Below are positions 9,792 through 20,526 of a stretch of DNA of 64,000 nucleotides, piece after piece. Under the pieces are notes generated by a model, which saw nothing but the letters and a program-made list of their open reading frames with translations, did not search any database and was not told the origin of the DNA. Position 1 is the stretch's first letter; the number at the start of each line of letters is the position of its first letter. Location: positions 1 to 64,000 of the forward strand of contig NZ_JAFLNF010000005.1 of assembly GCF_017313085.1 (NCBI RefSeq). Reading direction: 5' to 3'. The stretch is from Roseibium limicola (GTDB lineage Bacteria; Pseudomonadota; Alphaproteobacteria; Rhizobiales; Stappiaceae). Both the position numbers and the translations under genes were made by a program.

Positions 9792-11615
9792 CTACAGAGA
9801 ATAATACCATGGGGCCACAAGTGAGAAGGTCAACCACAAAATAATGACCAAAGGTGTTCCGGCTTTCAGGAAGTCGGAGAAGCGGTAATGGCCCGGACCC
9901 ATGACGATCAGGTTGGTCTGATATCCAATCGGTGTGGCAAAGGAAGAGTTGGCCGCAAAGATCAGGCAGACGAGGAAGGCTTCGGGAGATGCGCCGACCT
10001 GATTGGCAATGCCGATGACAATCGGGGTGAACAAAACTGCCGCTGCGTTGTTGGACAGAAAGTTCGTCAGGATGGCGACGATAAGATAAATCGCCGAGAG
10101 CATGACGCCAGGGGGGCTTCCCTCCAGCAGAATGACAAGTGAGGTGGCGAGATATTCGGCTCCGCCCGAGGCTTCCAGAGCGAGAGCGCCTGCCATGGAT
10201 GAGCCGATCAACATGAAGATACGGCTGTCGATGGCCCGCAGGGCCTGACGGCTGTTCAGACAGCCGCTGATAATCATTGCAAATGTGCCCGAGACCGCTG
10301 CCACGACGATCGGCACGAGGCCCGTGGCAGCAAGACCAAGGACTGTCAGGAAAATGATGAGGGCACGTGGCGCATAGCGCTTGCGGGGCACTTCCGCTTG
10401 AGACCAGTCGAGCAACAACACATCTCGGTTTCCGCGCAGCCGGGCGATTTGAGCAGCACTGCCAGCCACCAGAAGCACATCTCCAGCTTCTAGCCGGATA
10501 TCATTCATCGCCATGCGAGGCATGCGGCTCCGCCGTTGTATGCCCATCACCATACAGCCAGTTTCGGCATGGAAGCCCGATTGAAGCAGTGTCCTGCCCA
10601 TCAGCCGGGACGCTGGGGCGACCACCACTTCCGCCAGGGTCATCTGACCGCTGGACGGAGGAGGTGCATCATTGGGCGTCTCGGAAGGCGTCCCGCCTTC
10701 ACCATCTAGAAGCGGCTTCTTGGCCGAAAGCGCATTTGCCAAGGCGGTTCTGGTGGCCGCGACGATCACCGTGTCGCCAGGCTGCAGAATAACATTCTCA
10801 AACGGGGGGAGGATTGGCTTTTCACCACGTTGCACCAGACGGACGGTCATGTCTTTCAGGGTTGGGAACATGCCGGAGACAGATTCGGTGCCGACCAGCG
10901 GGTGCTCGTAGGTAATGTTGATTTGCGCAATGAACTGCTTGCCCGACGAGCCCTGCATCTCCTCGGCCATGGTTTTGCGTGCGGTCAGTATCCGTGGCAT
11001 CACGAACAGCACGTAGATGGCGCCGACCCCGGCCAAAAGAACGCCGATGGGTGTGAACGAAAAGAATGTGAGCCGGACATCTGTGGCCTGATTGGCAACA
11101 TTGGCGACCAGCAAGTTGGTGGACGAGCCGATCAGCGTGGTCATGCCCCCCAGAATAGCGATGAACGACAAAGGCATCAGAACGCGAGCCGGGGACCGCC
11201 CCATGGTCGCCGCCACGGCGCTCAGGATCGGCAAGAACATCACCACAACCGGGGTGTTGTTCAAAAAGGCGCTCAAGACACCGACGATCAGCAACACGGG
11301 AGCCGTTGCCAGCAGCGAGCGACCGCGTGTCCATTGGACGATGATCTTGGCAGTCTTTTCCAGCGCATCCGTCTGAAACAGCCCCTGACCGATGATCAGA
11401 AGGCAAATGACTGTGATGAGGGCCGGGTTTGCAAACCCGGACAGCAAGCCGGCCGGGGTGACAGCCTCATTGGGAAAGATGGAAAAGATGACCATCAGGG
11501 CAACAACGGCCCCGACCGCAACCGTTTCGATCGCAATACGCTCCAAGGCGTAGAGAACGATTGTCGCAGCGACGACCATGAAGGTCAGCGCCATCGGAAG
11601 ATCAAGTGAGTGCAT
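9792..11615 (-). CDS. SLC13-type (ArsB/NhaD fold) permease with two TrkA-C domains
   Basis: A 607-aa inner-membrane transporter. The N-terminal membrane half (about 1-210, with [15 protein letters not shown] and a [10 protein letters not shown] motif) and the C-terminal membrane half (about 420-607, with [13 protein letters not shown] and [10 protein letters not shown]) are the paired repeats of the divalent anion:Na+ symporter family. Between them lie two regulatory TrkA-C (RCK-C) domains (about 235-310 and 330-410, with [13 protein letters not shown] and [13 protein letters not shown]). Homologues with this layout are annotated as citrate/sulfate-type transporters; the substrate cannot be told from sequence. 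Confidence 0.85.
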   Translation of the reverse strand: MHSLDLPMALTFMVVAATIVLYALERIAIETVAVGAVVALMVIFSIFPNEAVTPAGLLSGFANPALITVICLLIIGQGLFQTDALEKTAKIIVQWTRGRSLLATAPVLLIVGVLSAFLNNTPVVVMFLPILSAVAATMGRSPARVLMPLSFIAILGGMTTLIGSSTNLLVANVANQATDVRLTFFSFTPIGVLLAGVGAIYVLFVMPRILTARKTMAEEMQGSSGKQFIAQINITYEHPLVGTESVSGMFPTLKDMTVRLVQRGEKPILPPFENVILQPGDTVIVAATRTALANALSAKKPLLDGEGGTPSETPNDAPPPSSGQMTLAEVVVAPASRLMGRTLLQSGFHAETGCMVMGIQRRSRMPRMAMNDIRLEAGDVLLVAGSAAQIARLRGNRDVLLLDWSQAEVPRKRYAPRALIIFLTVLGLAATGLVPIVVAAVSGTFAMIISGCLNSRQALRAIDSRIFMLIGSSMAGALALEASGGAEYLATSLVILLEGSPPGVMLSAIYLIVAILTNFLSNNAAAVLFTPIVIGIANQVGASPEAFLVCLIFAANSSFATPIGYQTNLIVMGPGHYRFSDFLKAGTPLVIILWLTFSLVAPWYYSL

Positions 11616-11779
11616 TCACCCCGCCTGCTGCAACTCGACCAGTGGTTCCCGGGCTTTGGCCTCTTGCCCGGACACATGGCACTACTGGTGTCAGTCTATG
11701 ACAGACAACCTTGAAAAAGAAAGAGCTATCAGAAGGCCGACAGTGCGGGTGCCTTGATACCGCGCCACAGGCGAAGGGC

Positions 11780-12277
11780 TTAAAGACCTTCCTGACGCAG
11801 CGGCTCGGCATTCATCACAACGGTTCCCAGCACAATATCATGCAGCAGACGCTTGCGTTCTGTGAACAGGGCGACCAACAGCACCAACGGCGTCAGGAGC
11901 GAAACCGAGAACCAGAACAGAAGCACATGCATGGCGGAAAGCAGCGGATAGGGGCGGGCGCCGTGCCAGAGACGCATCTCCAAGCCCATTGCCCGCATTC
12001 CCGGAGTAGAGGCTGAAGGGCCGCCAAGCGTGAAGGCAGTGTAGAGCAATGCAACGGCCTGCCACAAAAACGCATAAAAGATCCAGGCAAGGCCGAGCGT
12101 GAAGATGCCGAGAAAAAACACCAGAATACCGGCTGCAAAAGTCAGTAGCAGGACGGCGATTGCATCAATGAAGAACGCCATGATCCTCCGTGTCCGCACA
12201 CCCTCAAAAAGAGCAGGCTGGATCATCGGATCAAATACATCCCGTTGGACGGGCGGAGTAGCGCTATCGGGCGACAT
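11780..12277 (-). CDS. RDD family membrane protein
   Basis: A 165-aa RDD-domain protein. The family Arg and Asp residues are seen in RTRRIMAFFIDAIAV, with two to three membrane segments (about 35-75, 82-100 and 125-150) and the C-terminal KRLLHDIVLGTVVM. RDD proteins are small integral membrane proteins, some acting as ion exchangers; the function here is unknown. An in-frame TTG at 12343 would lengthen it by 22 residues; the ATG at 12277 with GAGAG upstream is preferred. The family is a common neighbour of the leucyl/arginyl-transferase in rhizobia. Confidence 0.82.
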   Translation of the reverse strand: MSPDSATPPVQRDVFDPMIQPALFEGVRTRRIMAFFIDAIAVLLLTFAAGILVFFLGIFTLGLAWIFYAFLWQAVALLYTAFTLGGPSASTPGMRAMGLEMRLWHGARPYPLLSAMHVLLFWFSVSLLTPLVLLVALFTERKRLLHDIVLGTVVMNAEPLRQEGL

Positions 12278-12373
12278 CAAATCTCTCGTGTAATCGGCAA
12301 ATGGATCTGTTGAATATATGGGGGCAAGCCGAGGTTTTCGCAATGCAAGGGCAGCTTAGGGCCCATGCCCAGG

Positions 12374-13681
12374 TCAGCCAACGGCTTGTGCAACGTCCAG
12401 ATGCTTCACTGTATAGCCCTTTTCACGCAGGGCCTGGACAATGTCGGTACCGTGCTGGGCGGTAAAGGCCTCGAACGTCACATCGAGTGTGGCACCCTTC
12501 GCCGGCACGTTGAGGAACAAGCGGTGGTGGGCGACATCGACCACATTGCCCTGCATGTTGCCGATGGTCATGGCGATCTCGCCCAAAACACCCGGTTTGT
12601 CCGGCGTGTCGATCCGGATGGAAACGACACGCCCGTCACGGGCCAGCTCGCGCACCACAATTTTCGACAGAAGCCGCGGGTCAATGTTGCCACCGCATAA
12701 AACCAGCCCGACCCGCTTGCCGACGAATCGCTCCCGGTCGCTCAGCATTGCCGCCAGACCGGCCGCACCGGCGCCTTCAGCAATGGTCCGCTGTAAGGTC
12801 AGATAAGCGTTGATTGCCTGTTCCAGCGTGCTTTCCTTGACCAGAAGAATGTCATCGACAGTGCGTTTGATTACTTCCTGCGTGATGAGGCCAATGTCTC
12901 TAACGGCGATGCCTTCTGCGATGGTCGCGCCTTCACAACGCACCTCCTTGTTGTAAAGCGCGCCCCACATACCGGGATAAAGCACAGTTTCCACGCCAAT
13001 CACTTCGATCTGCGGCTTGATCGCCTTGGCGGCGACTGCCATGCCGGCGATCAGCCCACCGCCACCGACGGGAACGACAAGCATGTCGAGGTCGGGCTGT
13101 GCTGCCAGCATTTCCAGGGCGATGGTGCCCTGTCCGCGGATCACCTCGACATCATCATAAGGATGAACCCAGACGTAACCATGTGCCTCTGCCAGACGGT
13201 CGGCTTCTGCCTTGGCCTCCGCCAGGGTGTCGCCCACCAGCACGACTTCGGCCCCAAAGCCGCGTGTGGCCGAAATTTTCACAAACGGCGTCAGCGCGGG
13301 CATGACGATCGTGGCTTTGATGCCCAGACGGCTGGCGTGATAGGCAACGCCTTGAGCGTGGTTGCCGGCCGAAACCGCAATGACGCCACGCGCCCGTTCT
13401 TTCTCCGACAGACTCAAAAGCTTGACGAGCGCGCCACGCTCCTTGAATGCGCCGGTGACTTGCATGTTTTCGTATTTGACGAAAACCTCGGCGCCAGTCA
13501 GTTCCGACAGACGCGGGGCTGGCAGGCAGGGAGTGCCCAGTACAGCACCCTCGATTTTTTGGGCGGCGGCCAGAATGCTCTCATAGATGACAAGATCGGC
13601 AAGCGCCTGCGCCTCGGATACTTGTGCTTCAGTTGCCTGGGCCTGTGAGGCCTGGTGAGAGGTTTGCTCGGTGTCGGTCAT
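12374..13681 (-). CDS. ilvA: Threonine ammonia-lyase with ACT domain
   Basis: PLP enzyme deaminating threonine to 2-oxobutanoate. The 435-aa protein carries the PLP-lysine region VTGAFKERGA, the Asn loop SAGNHAQG, the glycine-rich phosphate loop VPVGGGGLIAG, and a single C-terminal ACT domain (about 355-430, RIDTPDKPGVLGEIA). A Gln/Ala-rich stretch of ~25 residues precedes the catalytic domain. The single short ACT domain is closer to the TdcB-like/short IlvA class than to E. coli IlvA. The ATG at 13681 is preceded by AGGAAG and preferred over one at 13705. Confidence 0.9.
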   Translation of the reverse strand: MTDTEQTSHQASQAQATEAQVSEAQALADLVIYESILAAAQKIEGAVLGTPCLPAPRLSELTGAEVFVKYENMQVTGAFKERGALVKLLSLSEKERARGVIAVSAGNHAQGVAYHASRLGIKATIVMPALTPFVKISATRGFGAEVVLVGDTLAEAKAEADRLAEAHGYVWVHPYDDVEVIRGQGTIALEMLAAQPDLDMLVVPVGGGGLIAGMAVAAKAIKPQIEVIGVETVLYPGMWGALYNKEVRCEGATIAEGIAVRDIGLITQEVIKRTVDDILLVKESTLEQAINAYLTLQRTIAEGAGAAGLAAMLSDRERFVGKRVGLVLCGGNIDPRLLSKIVVRELARDGRVVSIRIDTPDKPGVLGEIAMTIGNMQGNVVDVAHHRLFLNVPAKGATLDVTFEAFTAQHGTDIVQALREKGYTVKHLDVAQAVG

Positions 13682-13782
13682 TTCGGTTGCTTCCTGCGGG
13701 GGCACGGCCTCACGTCCTGCGGCCCGCCTATAGGTGCCAGACCTCCCTCAAGTCCTGGCGGAAAATCTGTCGGCTATCCAGT

Positions 13783-14838
<1,056 letters not shown>

Positions 14839-15049
14839 TCAGGGTGATGCGCGGCAATGGTGTCGGCGGATAAGTTCAAGGGCTTTATCATGCAACGGGG
14901 GGCAGTCAAGCGGGAAGGCCGTGTGAAAGCGTCGCAATGAAAGCGCGAAAACCGGCAAGTTGGACTTTGACCCACGGGCAATGGACTGGCTATGGTCGCT
15001 TTCAAATAACAAGTGGAAGGTACGGGAGCTATTGGGGGCCTTGACCACG

Positions 15050-16111
15050 ATGACATCGACTGACGACATTCTTTATGAGAAACGCGGCGGGCTGGGGCTT
15101 GCTGTCCTGAACCGGCCTAAGGCATTGAACGCCCTGAACCATCACATGGTTCTCAGCTTCAGTGCGCAGCTTGACCTTTGGGAAAAAGATCCGGAGATCC
15201 GGGTGGTCTGCCTGATGGGGAGTGGGGGCAAGGCCTTTTGCGCCGGCGGCGATATCCGCGCCATCTATGATGCGCGCCAGAACGGCGACCCGATACCGAC
15301 CGAGTTCTTCCGGGACGAATATCGTTTGAATGACCAGATCGCGCGCTATTCCAAACCCTATGTCGCGTTGATTGACGGCATCGTCATGGGGGGCGGGGCA
15401 GGTCTCTCCATGCATGGGGCCTACCGGGTCGGCGCAGAACGCACCCTTTTTTCCATGCCGGAGACCGGCATTGGCTTCTTCCCGGATGTCGGAGCAACGG
15501 CCTTTCTCAATCGGCTTCCAGGGGAATTGGGACTCTATTGTGCATTGTCATCGGCGCGGCTGATGCAGGTTGATGCCTATGGTGCGGGGCTTTTGACACA
15601 CGCTGTAAAGCGCGAGGCTTTCGACGACATTCTGACGGCGCTGGAAACCACGCAGGACGTGGCCGAGACGCTGGCGGCCTTTCATCATGAGCCGCTTGCC
15701 TCCGGCCTGCTGGCCCGTCAGTCACTGGTCGACAAGGCGTTTTCTGCCAAATCGATGGAAAAGATCCTTAAGGACCTGGAAAAGACGGCGGGCAAAACCG
15801 GACGTGAAGCCACTGTCGCCAAGATCATGGCCGAGACCTTGATTGAAAAGTCCCCGACCAGTCTGCATGTGACGCTTGAACAAATGCGGCGAGGTCGGGG
15901 TCAGGATCTACGCAATTGCCTGGTGATGGAATTCCGCATTCTCAACCGCATCCTGCAGGCTGATGATTTTTATGAAGGGGTCCGCGCGGTTCTCGTCGAC
16001 AAGGATCATTCACCGAAATGGTCACCGCCGGTCCTTGAAGAAGTGGACAGTGCTGTGGTCGCATCGTATTTCGAAGTGCCGGACGGGGGCGATCTGACCT
16101 TCGACGGTTGA
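15050..16111 (+). CDS. 3-hydroxyisobutyryl-CoA hydrolase (crotonase family)
   Basis: Hydrolyses 3-hydroxyisobutyryl-CoA in valine catabolism. The 353-aa crotonase-fold protein shows the oxyanion-hole segments CAGGDIRAIYD and GIVMGGGAGLS, and the block MPETGIGFFPDVGATAFL with the Glu and Asp characteristic of hydrolases rather than hydratases. Length matches the hydrolase (~350 aa), longer than hydratases (~260). The ATG at 15050 starts the conserved N-terminus; a frame open from 14960 adds non-conserved residues. mmsB, the next enzyme of the pathway, follows two genes downstream. Confidence 0.88.
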   Translation: MTSTDDILYEKRGGLGLAVLNRPKALNALNHHMVLSFSAQLDLWEKDPEIRVVCLMGSGGKAFCAGGDIRAIYDARQNGDPIPTEFFRDEYRLNDQIARYSKPYVALIDGIVMGGGAGLSMHGAYRVGAERTLFSMPETGIGFFPDVGATAFLNRLPGELGLYCALSSARLMQVDAYGAGLLTHAVKREAFDDILTALETTQDVAETLAAFHHEPLASGLLARQSLVDKAFSAKSMEKILKDLEKTAGKTGREATVAKIMAETLIEKSPTSLHVTLEQMRRGRGQDLRNCLVMEFRILNRILQADDFYEGVRAVLVDKDHSPKWSPPVLEEVDSAVVASYFEVPDGGDLTFDG

Positions 16112-16126
16112 AGTGGGGAATATGGA

Positions 16127-16537
16127 ATGACAGGCCAGCAGGAACTCGCCAGAGCCCGGCCGCCCTGGAGCGTGATACTGGTGCTCTATCTGCGCTGCAT
16201 GGCGGTGCTTTTGATCGGTGGCGGTGTGATACACTGGGCCCGGATTATCGGTCTGACACCTTGGCGCGGGGTGATGTTCTGGGACATGCCGACCGAGTGG
16301 CAGGCGGCCATCGTGTTTTTCGCCGTCCTCGATCTGGTGGCGGCGATTGGCCTGTGGCTGGCTGTTTCTTGGGGAACCGTCATGTGGTTGTTCAGGGCGA
16401 TCAGTCAGATCGTCATGCACACCCTGTTTTCTGAGGTCTATGGCCGCAGACCCTATGAGATCGCATTTTATGTTCTCACAATCGCAGTATATTTGATCCT
16501 GACATACCTGATGGAGCGGGAAAACCGGACCGGTTAA
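16127..16537 (+). CDS. Small four-helix membrane protein (DUF6163-like)
   Basis: 136 aa with four hydrophobic segments (about 17-36, 58-80, 83-98 and 108-128) and little else. It resembles DUF6163-type proteins found in Hyphomicrobiales near the 3-hydroxyisobutyrate dehydrogenase and ldtR genes; the family name is given from memory and is tentative. It starts 15 bp after the hydrolase stop, so is probably cotranscribed. Function unknown. Confidence 0.6.
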   Translation: MTGQQELARARPPWSVILVLYLRCMAVLLIGGGVIHWARIIGLTPWRGVMFWDMPTEWQAAIVFFAVLDLVAAIGLWLAVSWGTVMWLFRAISQIVMHTLFSEVYGRRPYEIAFYVLTIAVYLILTYLMERENRTG

Positions 16538-16673
16538 CCTGGCGACGCTGAATTCCCTTTGGAGGGTCCGTGGCATCAAGCTTGGCGCGGGTGAGGGAGT
16601 TCTGCCGCTGGGGCGTAGCCGCGCCTTTAGGGTGTCAGACAAGGCGTAAAGCCAAATTTGGGAGGAGAATCAC

Positions 16674-17564
16674 ATGCTCAAGAAGATCGGTTTCATCGGT
16701 CTCGGCAACATGGGCGGCCCGATGGCAGCCAATCTGTTGAAGGCTGGCTACGAAGTTGCTGGCTTCGATCTGGATCCGAACGCGCTCGCCGCTCACGACA
16801 AAGCCGGTGGGGTTGCCACTTCGGATTTGAAGGATGTGGTCGAGGGCGCTTTTGCGGTCGTCACCATGCTGCCGGCCGGACCTCATGTGCGTCAGGTCTA
16901 TATGGAAGAGGGCGGCATTCTCGATGATGTTCCCCCCGGAACTCTGCTGATCGATTGTTCCACCATTGATGTGGCAAGTGCCCGCGTTGTTGCCAACGCC
17001 GCAGCCGAGCGCGGGCATTTCATGGTCGACGCACCTGTCTCGGGCGGCGTTGCCGGGGCCCAGGGCGGAAAGCTGACGTTCATGGTCGGCGGACCTGAAG
17101 AAGCCTTCAACCGCGCCAAGCCACTTCTGGAGGTCATGGGGCAGACGATTGTCCATGCCGGTGGGCCTGGAACCGGTCAGGCCGCCAAGATCTGCAACAA
17201 CATGCTCCTTGGCATTTCCATGATCGGCGTCTGCGAGGCTTTCAATCTTGCGGAATCTTTAGGGCTCGAAGCGCAGTCGCTGTTCGACATTGCCTCTAAA
17301 TCCTCCGGCCAATGCTGGTCCTTGACCTCCTATTGTCCAGTCCCGGGCCCCGTCGAAACATCCCCGGCCAATAATGAGTACCGTCCTGGGTTTGCCGGAG
17401 CGATGATGCTGAAGGATCTGAAGCTGGCTCAGTTGGCGGCTGAAGATAACGGCGCAAAAACACCTATGGGCGCCAAGGCTGAGGCGCTTTATCAGGCCTT
17501 TTGTGATGCTGGCGGGGCCACTGAAGACTTCTCCGCAATGGTGAGATGGCTGAAGTCGGTATGA
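16674..17564 (+). CDS. mmsB: 3-hydroxyisobutyrate dehydrogenase
   Basis: NAD-dependent oxidation of 3-hydroxyisobutyrate to methylmalonate semialdehyde in valine breakdown. The 296-aa protein has the Rossmann motif GFIGLGNMGGPMAANLLKAG, the substrate-binding DAPVSGGVAGA (about 121-131), the catalytic Lys in GQAAKICNNM and the cofactor segment near MLKDLKLA. GGGAGGAGAATCAC precedes the ATG. Together with the hydrolase at 15050 it forms a valine-catabolic pair. Confidence 0.93.
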   Translation: MLKKIGFIGLGNMGGPMAANLLKAGYEVAGFDLDPNALAAHDKAGGVATSDLKDVVEGAFAVVTMLPAGPHVRQVYMEEGGILDDVPPGTLLIDCSTIDVASARVVANAAAERGHFMVDAPVSGGVAGAQGGKLTFMVGGPEEAFNRAKPLLEVMGQTIVHAGGPGTGQAAKICNNMLLGISMIGVCEAFNLAESLGLEAQSLFDIASKSSGQCWSLTSYCPVPGPVETSPANNEYRPGFAGAMMLKDLKLAQLAAEDNGAKTPMGAKAEALYQAFCDAGGATEDFSAMVRWLKSV

Positions 17565-17727
17565 TGAACAAAGTCTTTAACCTAAGTATTCAAGCGGATT
17601 ATCGTTTTTAATCAATGATTCATCTTGTCTCTTAAGCGGATCTTAGAAACGGCTCTGTATTGTTTGAATCAAGGTGGAACAAAAAAGAACATCCACCGCT
17701 ATGACAGGCAAACATGAGGCGCAAACA

Positions 17728-18240
17728 ATGATCACCGCAACAAGGGCAGTCGACGCAGTGGTTCAGGGTGAAGGCGAAGCGGAACTCAAACCGCTTTATC
17801 TGGAAGCGCTGACCCTGGTTGAACGGCTACACCGCCGTCTGTTGGACGTTATTAAAGACGAATTCGATCGTATGGGTCGCTCCGACGTGAACAGCGTGCA
17901 GGCCTTGCTGCTGTTCAACATTGGCGATGCGGAACTGACGGCCGGCGAGCTACGCACACGTGGCTACTACCTCGGTTCCAATGTATCCTACAATCTGAAG
18001 AAACTGGTTGAAACTGGCTATATTCATCATCAGCGCTCACGCATGGACCGCCGGTCTGTTCGCGTCAGTCTGACTGAAAAGGGTCAGACCGTCGCGAAGA
18101 TCGTCAATGAACTCTACGAGCGTCACATTCTCTCCGTAGAGCAGGTTGGTGAAATCGCAGCCGAAGACTTCCTGGTTCTGAACAAGTCTCTGCGCCGTCT
18201 TGAACGCTTCTGGACCGATCAGATCCTGTATCGCCTCTAA
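17728..18240 (+). CDS. ldtR: MarR-family regulator LdtR
   Basis: A 170-aa winged-helix protein (helix-turn-helix about 65-100, LTAGELRTRGYYLGSNVSYNL; wing with RSRMDRRSVRVSLTEKG). Sequence and linkage to an L,D-transpeptidase gene match LdtR, the MarR regulator described in Liberibacter and Sinorhizobium that controls ldtP and stress tolerance. Three starts are in frame: GTG 17674, ATG 17701 and ATG 17728. The last has GAGG at 8-nt spacing and is chosen; the true N-terminus could be 9 residues longer. A strong terminator follows. Confidence 0.8.
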   Translation: MITATRAVDAVVQGEGEAELKPLYLEALTLVERLHRRLLDVIKDEFDRMGRSDVNSVQALLLFNIGDAELTAGELRTRGYYLGSNVSYNLKKLVETGYIHHQRSRMDRRSVRVSLTEKGQTVAKIVNELYERHILSVEQVGEIAAEDFLVLNKSLRRLERFWTDQILYRL

Positions 18241-18283
18241 GGTCCCCAGGCGCTTGCATCTCGTTGGCGCCGACCTGGAGACA

Positions 18284-18322
18284 CAAAAAGCCCGCTGTTT
18301 CGTCGAAACAGCGGGCTTTTTG
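18284..18322 (+). terminator. Strong bidirectional rho-independent terminator after ldtR
   Basis: A long inverted repeat: AAAAAGCCCGCTGTTTCG pairs with the sequence ending CAGCGGGCTTTTTG, a stem of about 17 bp with a short loop and T-run on the plus strand (18317-18321) mirrored by an A-run on the other side. It separates ldtR from ldtP, so ldtP must have its own promoter. Confidence 0.9.
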
Positions 18323-18741
18323 TGTATTTCAGCTTGGGTTGCAGTCATCCTGCCGGGGAGGTCGGTTGCAGACATGATCTGGACACAAATTAATGGCTTT
18401 GTCTTGATTGAATTGGCAGAACTCCGGGAAGTTCCGGATGTTTCACTTTGAAGAGCCTGTTAGGTATCTGGTTCGAAACATGGAGCGCCGGCACTGTGTT
18501 TTGCAAAACAGGTCTTTGCCGCAAGATTTCCGACTGCATGAGAATTCGGATGGGACGTTGCAACAAAATCCCGGAGCCCATGTCTGTGCAGCCGTTGAAA
18601 TTGTTAAGTATGTTTGGCTAGTGTCCAATCTGATGATGTCTGGAGGCTCTTGGTCTCTGCTTCGCATGTGGACATGAACCGTTTTAAAATTGCTTCAAGG
18701 CGCATGGCACGAGCAATCAGAACGTTAAGGTGAAAAGTGCA
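18323..18741. other. ldtP upstream region
   Basis: 419 bp without a gene between the ldtR terminator and ldtP. It contains a perfect 14-bp palindrome TGTTTTGCAAAACA at 18497-18510 and a direct repeat of TCCGG near 18425-18440. A MarR-type regulator such as LdtR binds palindromes, so the 14-mer is a candidate operator (inference). The ldtP promoter is expected here. Confidence 0.4.
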
Positions 18742-20085
18742 ATGACAGTATCGGTGAGATTTTCGGTAGCGACGGCCTGGCACGCCCTGCGCGGTCAGGC
18801 CGGAAAACTGGCTTTGGTTGCTTCGGCGCTGGGCCTGGTTGCTGCGAACATCGGTGCGTCAGCGCCGGCTCATGCTCAGTCCGCTGCCTTGCAAAGTCTG
18901 CGCGCGACCAATCAGCCGGTTGAATGGCAGGACCGTTTCGACACAAGCACTGAAGGCTTGAAAGCCGTCGAGAGCGTCACGCCGACGCTTTCCGCTGAAA
19001 CGCCCGATTATATCGCCAGCGCAATTGATCGCTATTCCCGCATTGTCCAGCTGGGGGGGTGGGGCACCGTGTCTTCGGCCAATGGCAAGGCTCTGCGGAT
19101 CGGCGCGCGCGATCAGCGTATCGTTGAACTGCGTCGTCGGCTGATGGCTTCAGGCGATCTTGAGCAGCGTGCGGGCCTGTCGGATACCTTTGACAGCTAC
19201 GTCGACGCTGGCTTGCGTCGTTTCCAGCTGCGTCACGGCCTGCAGGCCGATGGTTTGCTCGGCGATAACACAATCAAGGCCCTGAATGTGACCGCCGAAG
19301 TTCGGCTGCGGCAGCTTGAGACAAACCTTGTCCGTCTGCGCTCCATGTCGGGTTTCCTTGGGGACCGCTATGTGATGGTGAACATTCCAGCGGCACAGAT
19401 CGAGGCTGTCGAGAACGGCCGTGTTCGCTCACGCCACACGGCAGTTGTTGGCAAGATCGACCGCCAGTCACCGATTCTCAATTCAAAGATCTATGAGCTG
19501 AACTTCAATCCGTACTGGACGGTGCCGGTCTCGATCATCCGCAAGGATCTGATCCCGAAGATGAAGGACGACCCGGAATATCTGGCGCGCAACCATATCC
19601 GGATCTTTGACTGGAAGGGCAATGAGCTCAACTGGCAGCAGATCGACTGGAACACCAATGATGCGACGAAATATCAGTTTCGTCAGGATCCGGGCGACGA
19701 AAATTCTCTCGGAACAGTCCGTATCAACTTCCACAATACCCATCAGGTGTATTTGCATGACACGCCATCGAAGACCCTGTTCGGCAGCGATTACCGCTTC
19801 CACTCTTCGGGCTGTGTCCGCGTGCAGAATGTTCGTGAGCTTGTCACCTGGTTGCTGCAGTCGACAACGCCGGACTGGGATCGCTCTCGCGTTGATAGCG
19901 TGATCCGCACTGGTGAGCGTGAAGATGTGAAACTGAAAAGCTCCATCCCGATCTACATGACATATGTGACCGCCTGGGCCAATGCTGACGGCGTGGTGCA
20001 TTTCCGTGATGACATCTACGACCGCGACGGTCTCTATGCCCAGGGCGTTCAGGATGGCGTGACGGAAACCCAGGCTCGACTTTAA
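18742..20085 (+). CDS. ldtP: Periplasmic L,D-transpeptidase LdtP
   Basis: Makes 3-3 cross-links in, or attaches proteins to, peptidoglycan. The 447-aa precursor has a signal peptide ending near AHAQSA (about residue 46), a peptidoglycan-binding domain (about 125-185, FQLRHGLQADGLLGDNTIKAL) and a YkuD catalytic domain (about 205-395) with the active-site motif HSSGCVRV. The ATG at 18742 follows AAGG at a workable distance; a GTG at 18730 is in frame. It is divided from ldtR by a terminator but is its known partner in related bacteria. Confidence 0.9.
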   Translation: MTVSVRFSVATAWHALRGQAGKLALVASALGLVAANIGASAPAHAQSAALQSLRATNQPVEWQDRFDTSTEGLKAVESVTPTLSAETPDYIASAIDRYSRIVQLGGWGTVSSANGKALRIGARDQRIVELRRRLMASGDLEQRAGLSDTFDSYVDAGLRRFQLRHGLQADGLLGDNTIKALNVTAEVRLRQLETNLVRLRSMSGFLGDRYVMVNIPAAQIEAVENGRVRSRHTAVVGKIDRQSPILNSKIYELNFNPYWTVPVSIIRKDLIPKMKDDPEYLARNHIRIFDWKGNELNWQQIDWNTNDATKYQFRQDPGDENSLGTVRINFHNTHQVYLHDTPSKTLFGSDYRFHSSGCVRVQNVRELVTWLLQSTTPDWDRSRVDSVIRTGEREDVKLKSSIPIYMTYVTAWANADGVVHFRDDIYDRDGLYAQGVQDGVTETQARL

Positions 20086-20104
20086 ACGAGGCGTTTACGC
20101 TTCG

Positions 20105-20128
20105 ACCCGCCTCGAAATCGAGGCGGGT
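20105..20128 (+). terminator. Hairpin after ldtP
   Basis: Perfect 10-bp stem ACCCGCCTCG/CGAGGCGGGT (20105-20114 with 20119-20128) around an AAAT loop, 20 bp past the ldtP stop. There is no T-run after it, so it is a weak terminator candidate or 3' stabiliser. Confidence 0.5.
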
Positions 20129-20283
20129 GCGGCGTCGCACATAAAAATCTGAAGCCGATAAGTGTGATAGAATGGCCAGGCAGAGCTCGATAGGCTTGCT
20201 GTCTGGCCCAACGCTTTCCATAATCCGGATTGGAATCGGATATGGCGTCAGACTTTTTGTTTGACGACCTGGATTGATCGGAC

Positions 20284-20526
20284 ATGACGCGCAACTTCCC
20301 TTCAGACGAAGCCGCTTTGGGTGAAGTCTATCTTGAGTTTCAAGCCTTTGGCTCACAGGTGCGGGTCACCGCGATGGATGCTTCGACTGGAATCGAAGTG
20401 TTTGTCGTTGGCCCGCTCAATGCCGCGAAATCCGATCTGCAAAAGCTCGCGGTGCGCAAGCTTAAGCGTCGATTGGAACGCGAAAATGCGTCGCCAGCAG
20501 GCAAAGGGCGAGGCATTCTCGCTTGA
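20284..20526 (+). CDS. Small conserved protein (DUF6898-like)
   Basis: An 80-aa protein reading LGEVYLEFQAFGSQVRVTAMD and then VEVFVVGP...LAVRKLKRRLER. This matches short alphaproteobacterial proteins (DUF6898-like; name from memory) of unknown function that pair a small beta-rich domain with a basic C-terminus. It is a stand-alone gene between ldtP and glyA. Confidence 0.7.
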   Translation: MTRNFPSDEAALGEVYLEFQAFGSQVRVTAMDASTGIEVFVVGPLNAAKSDLQKLAVRKLKRRLERENASPAGKGRGILA

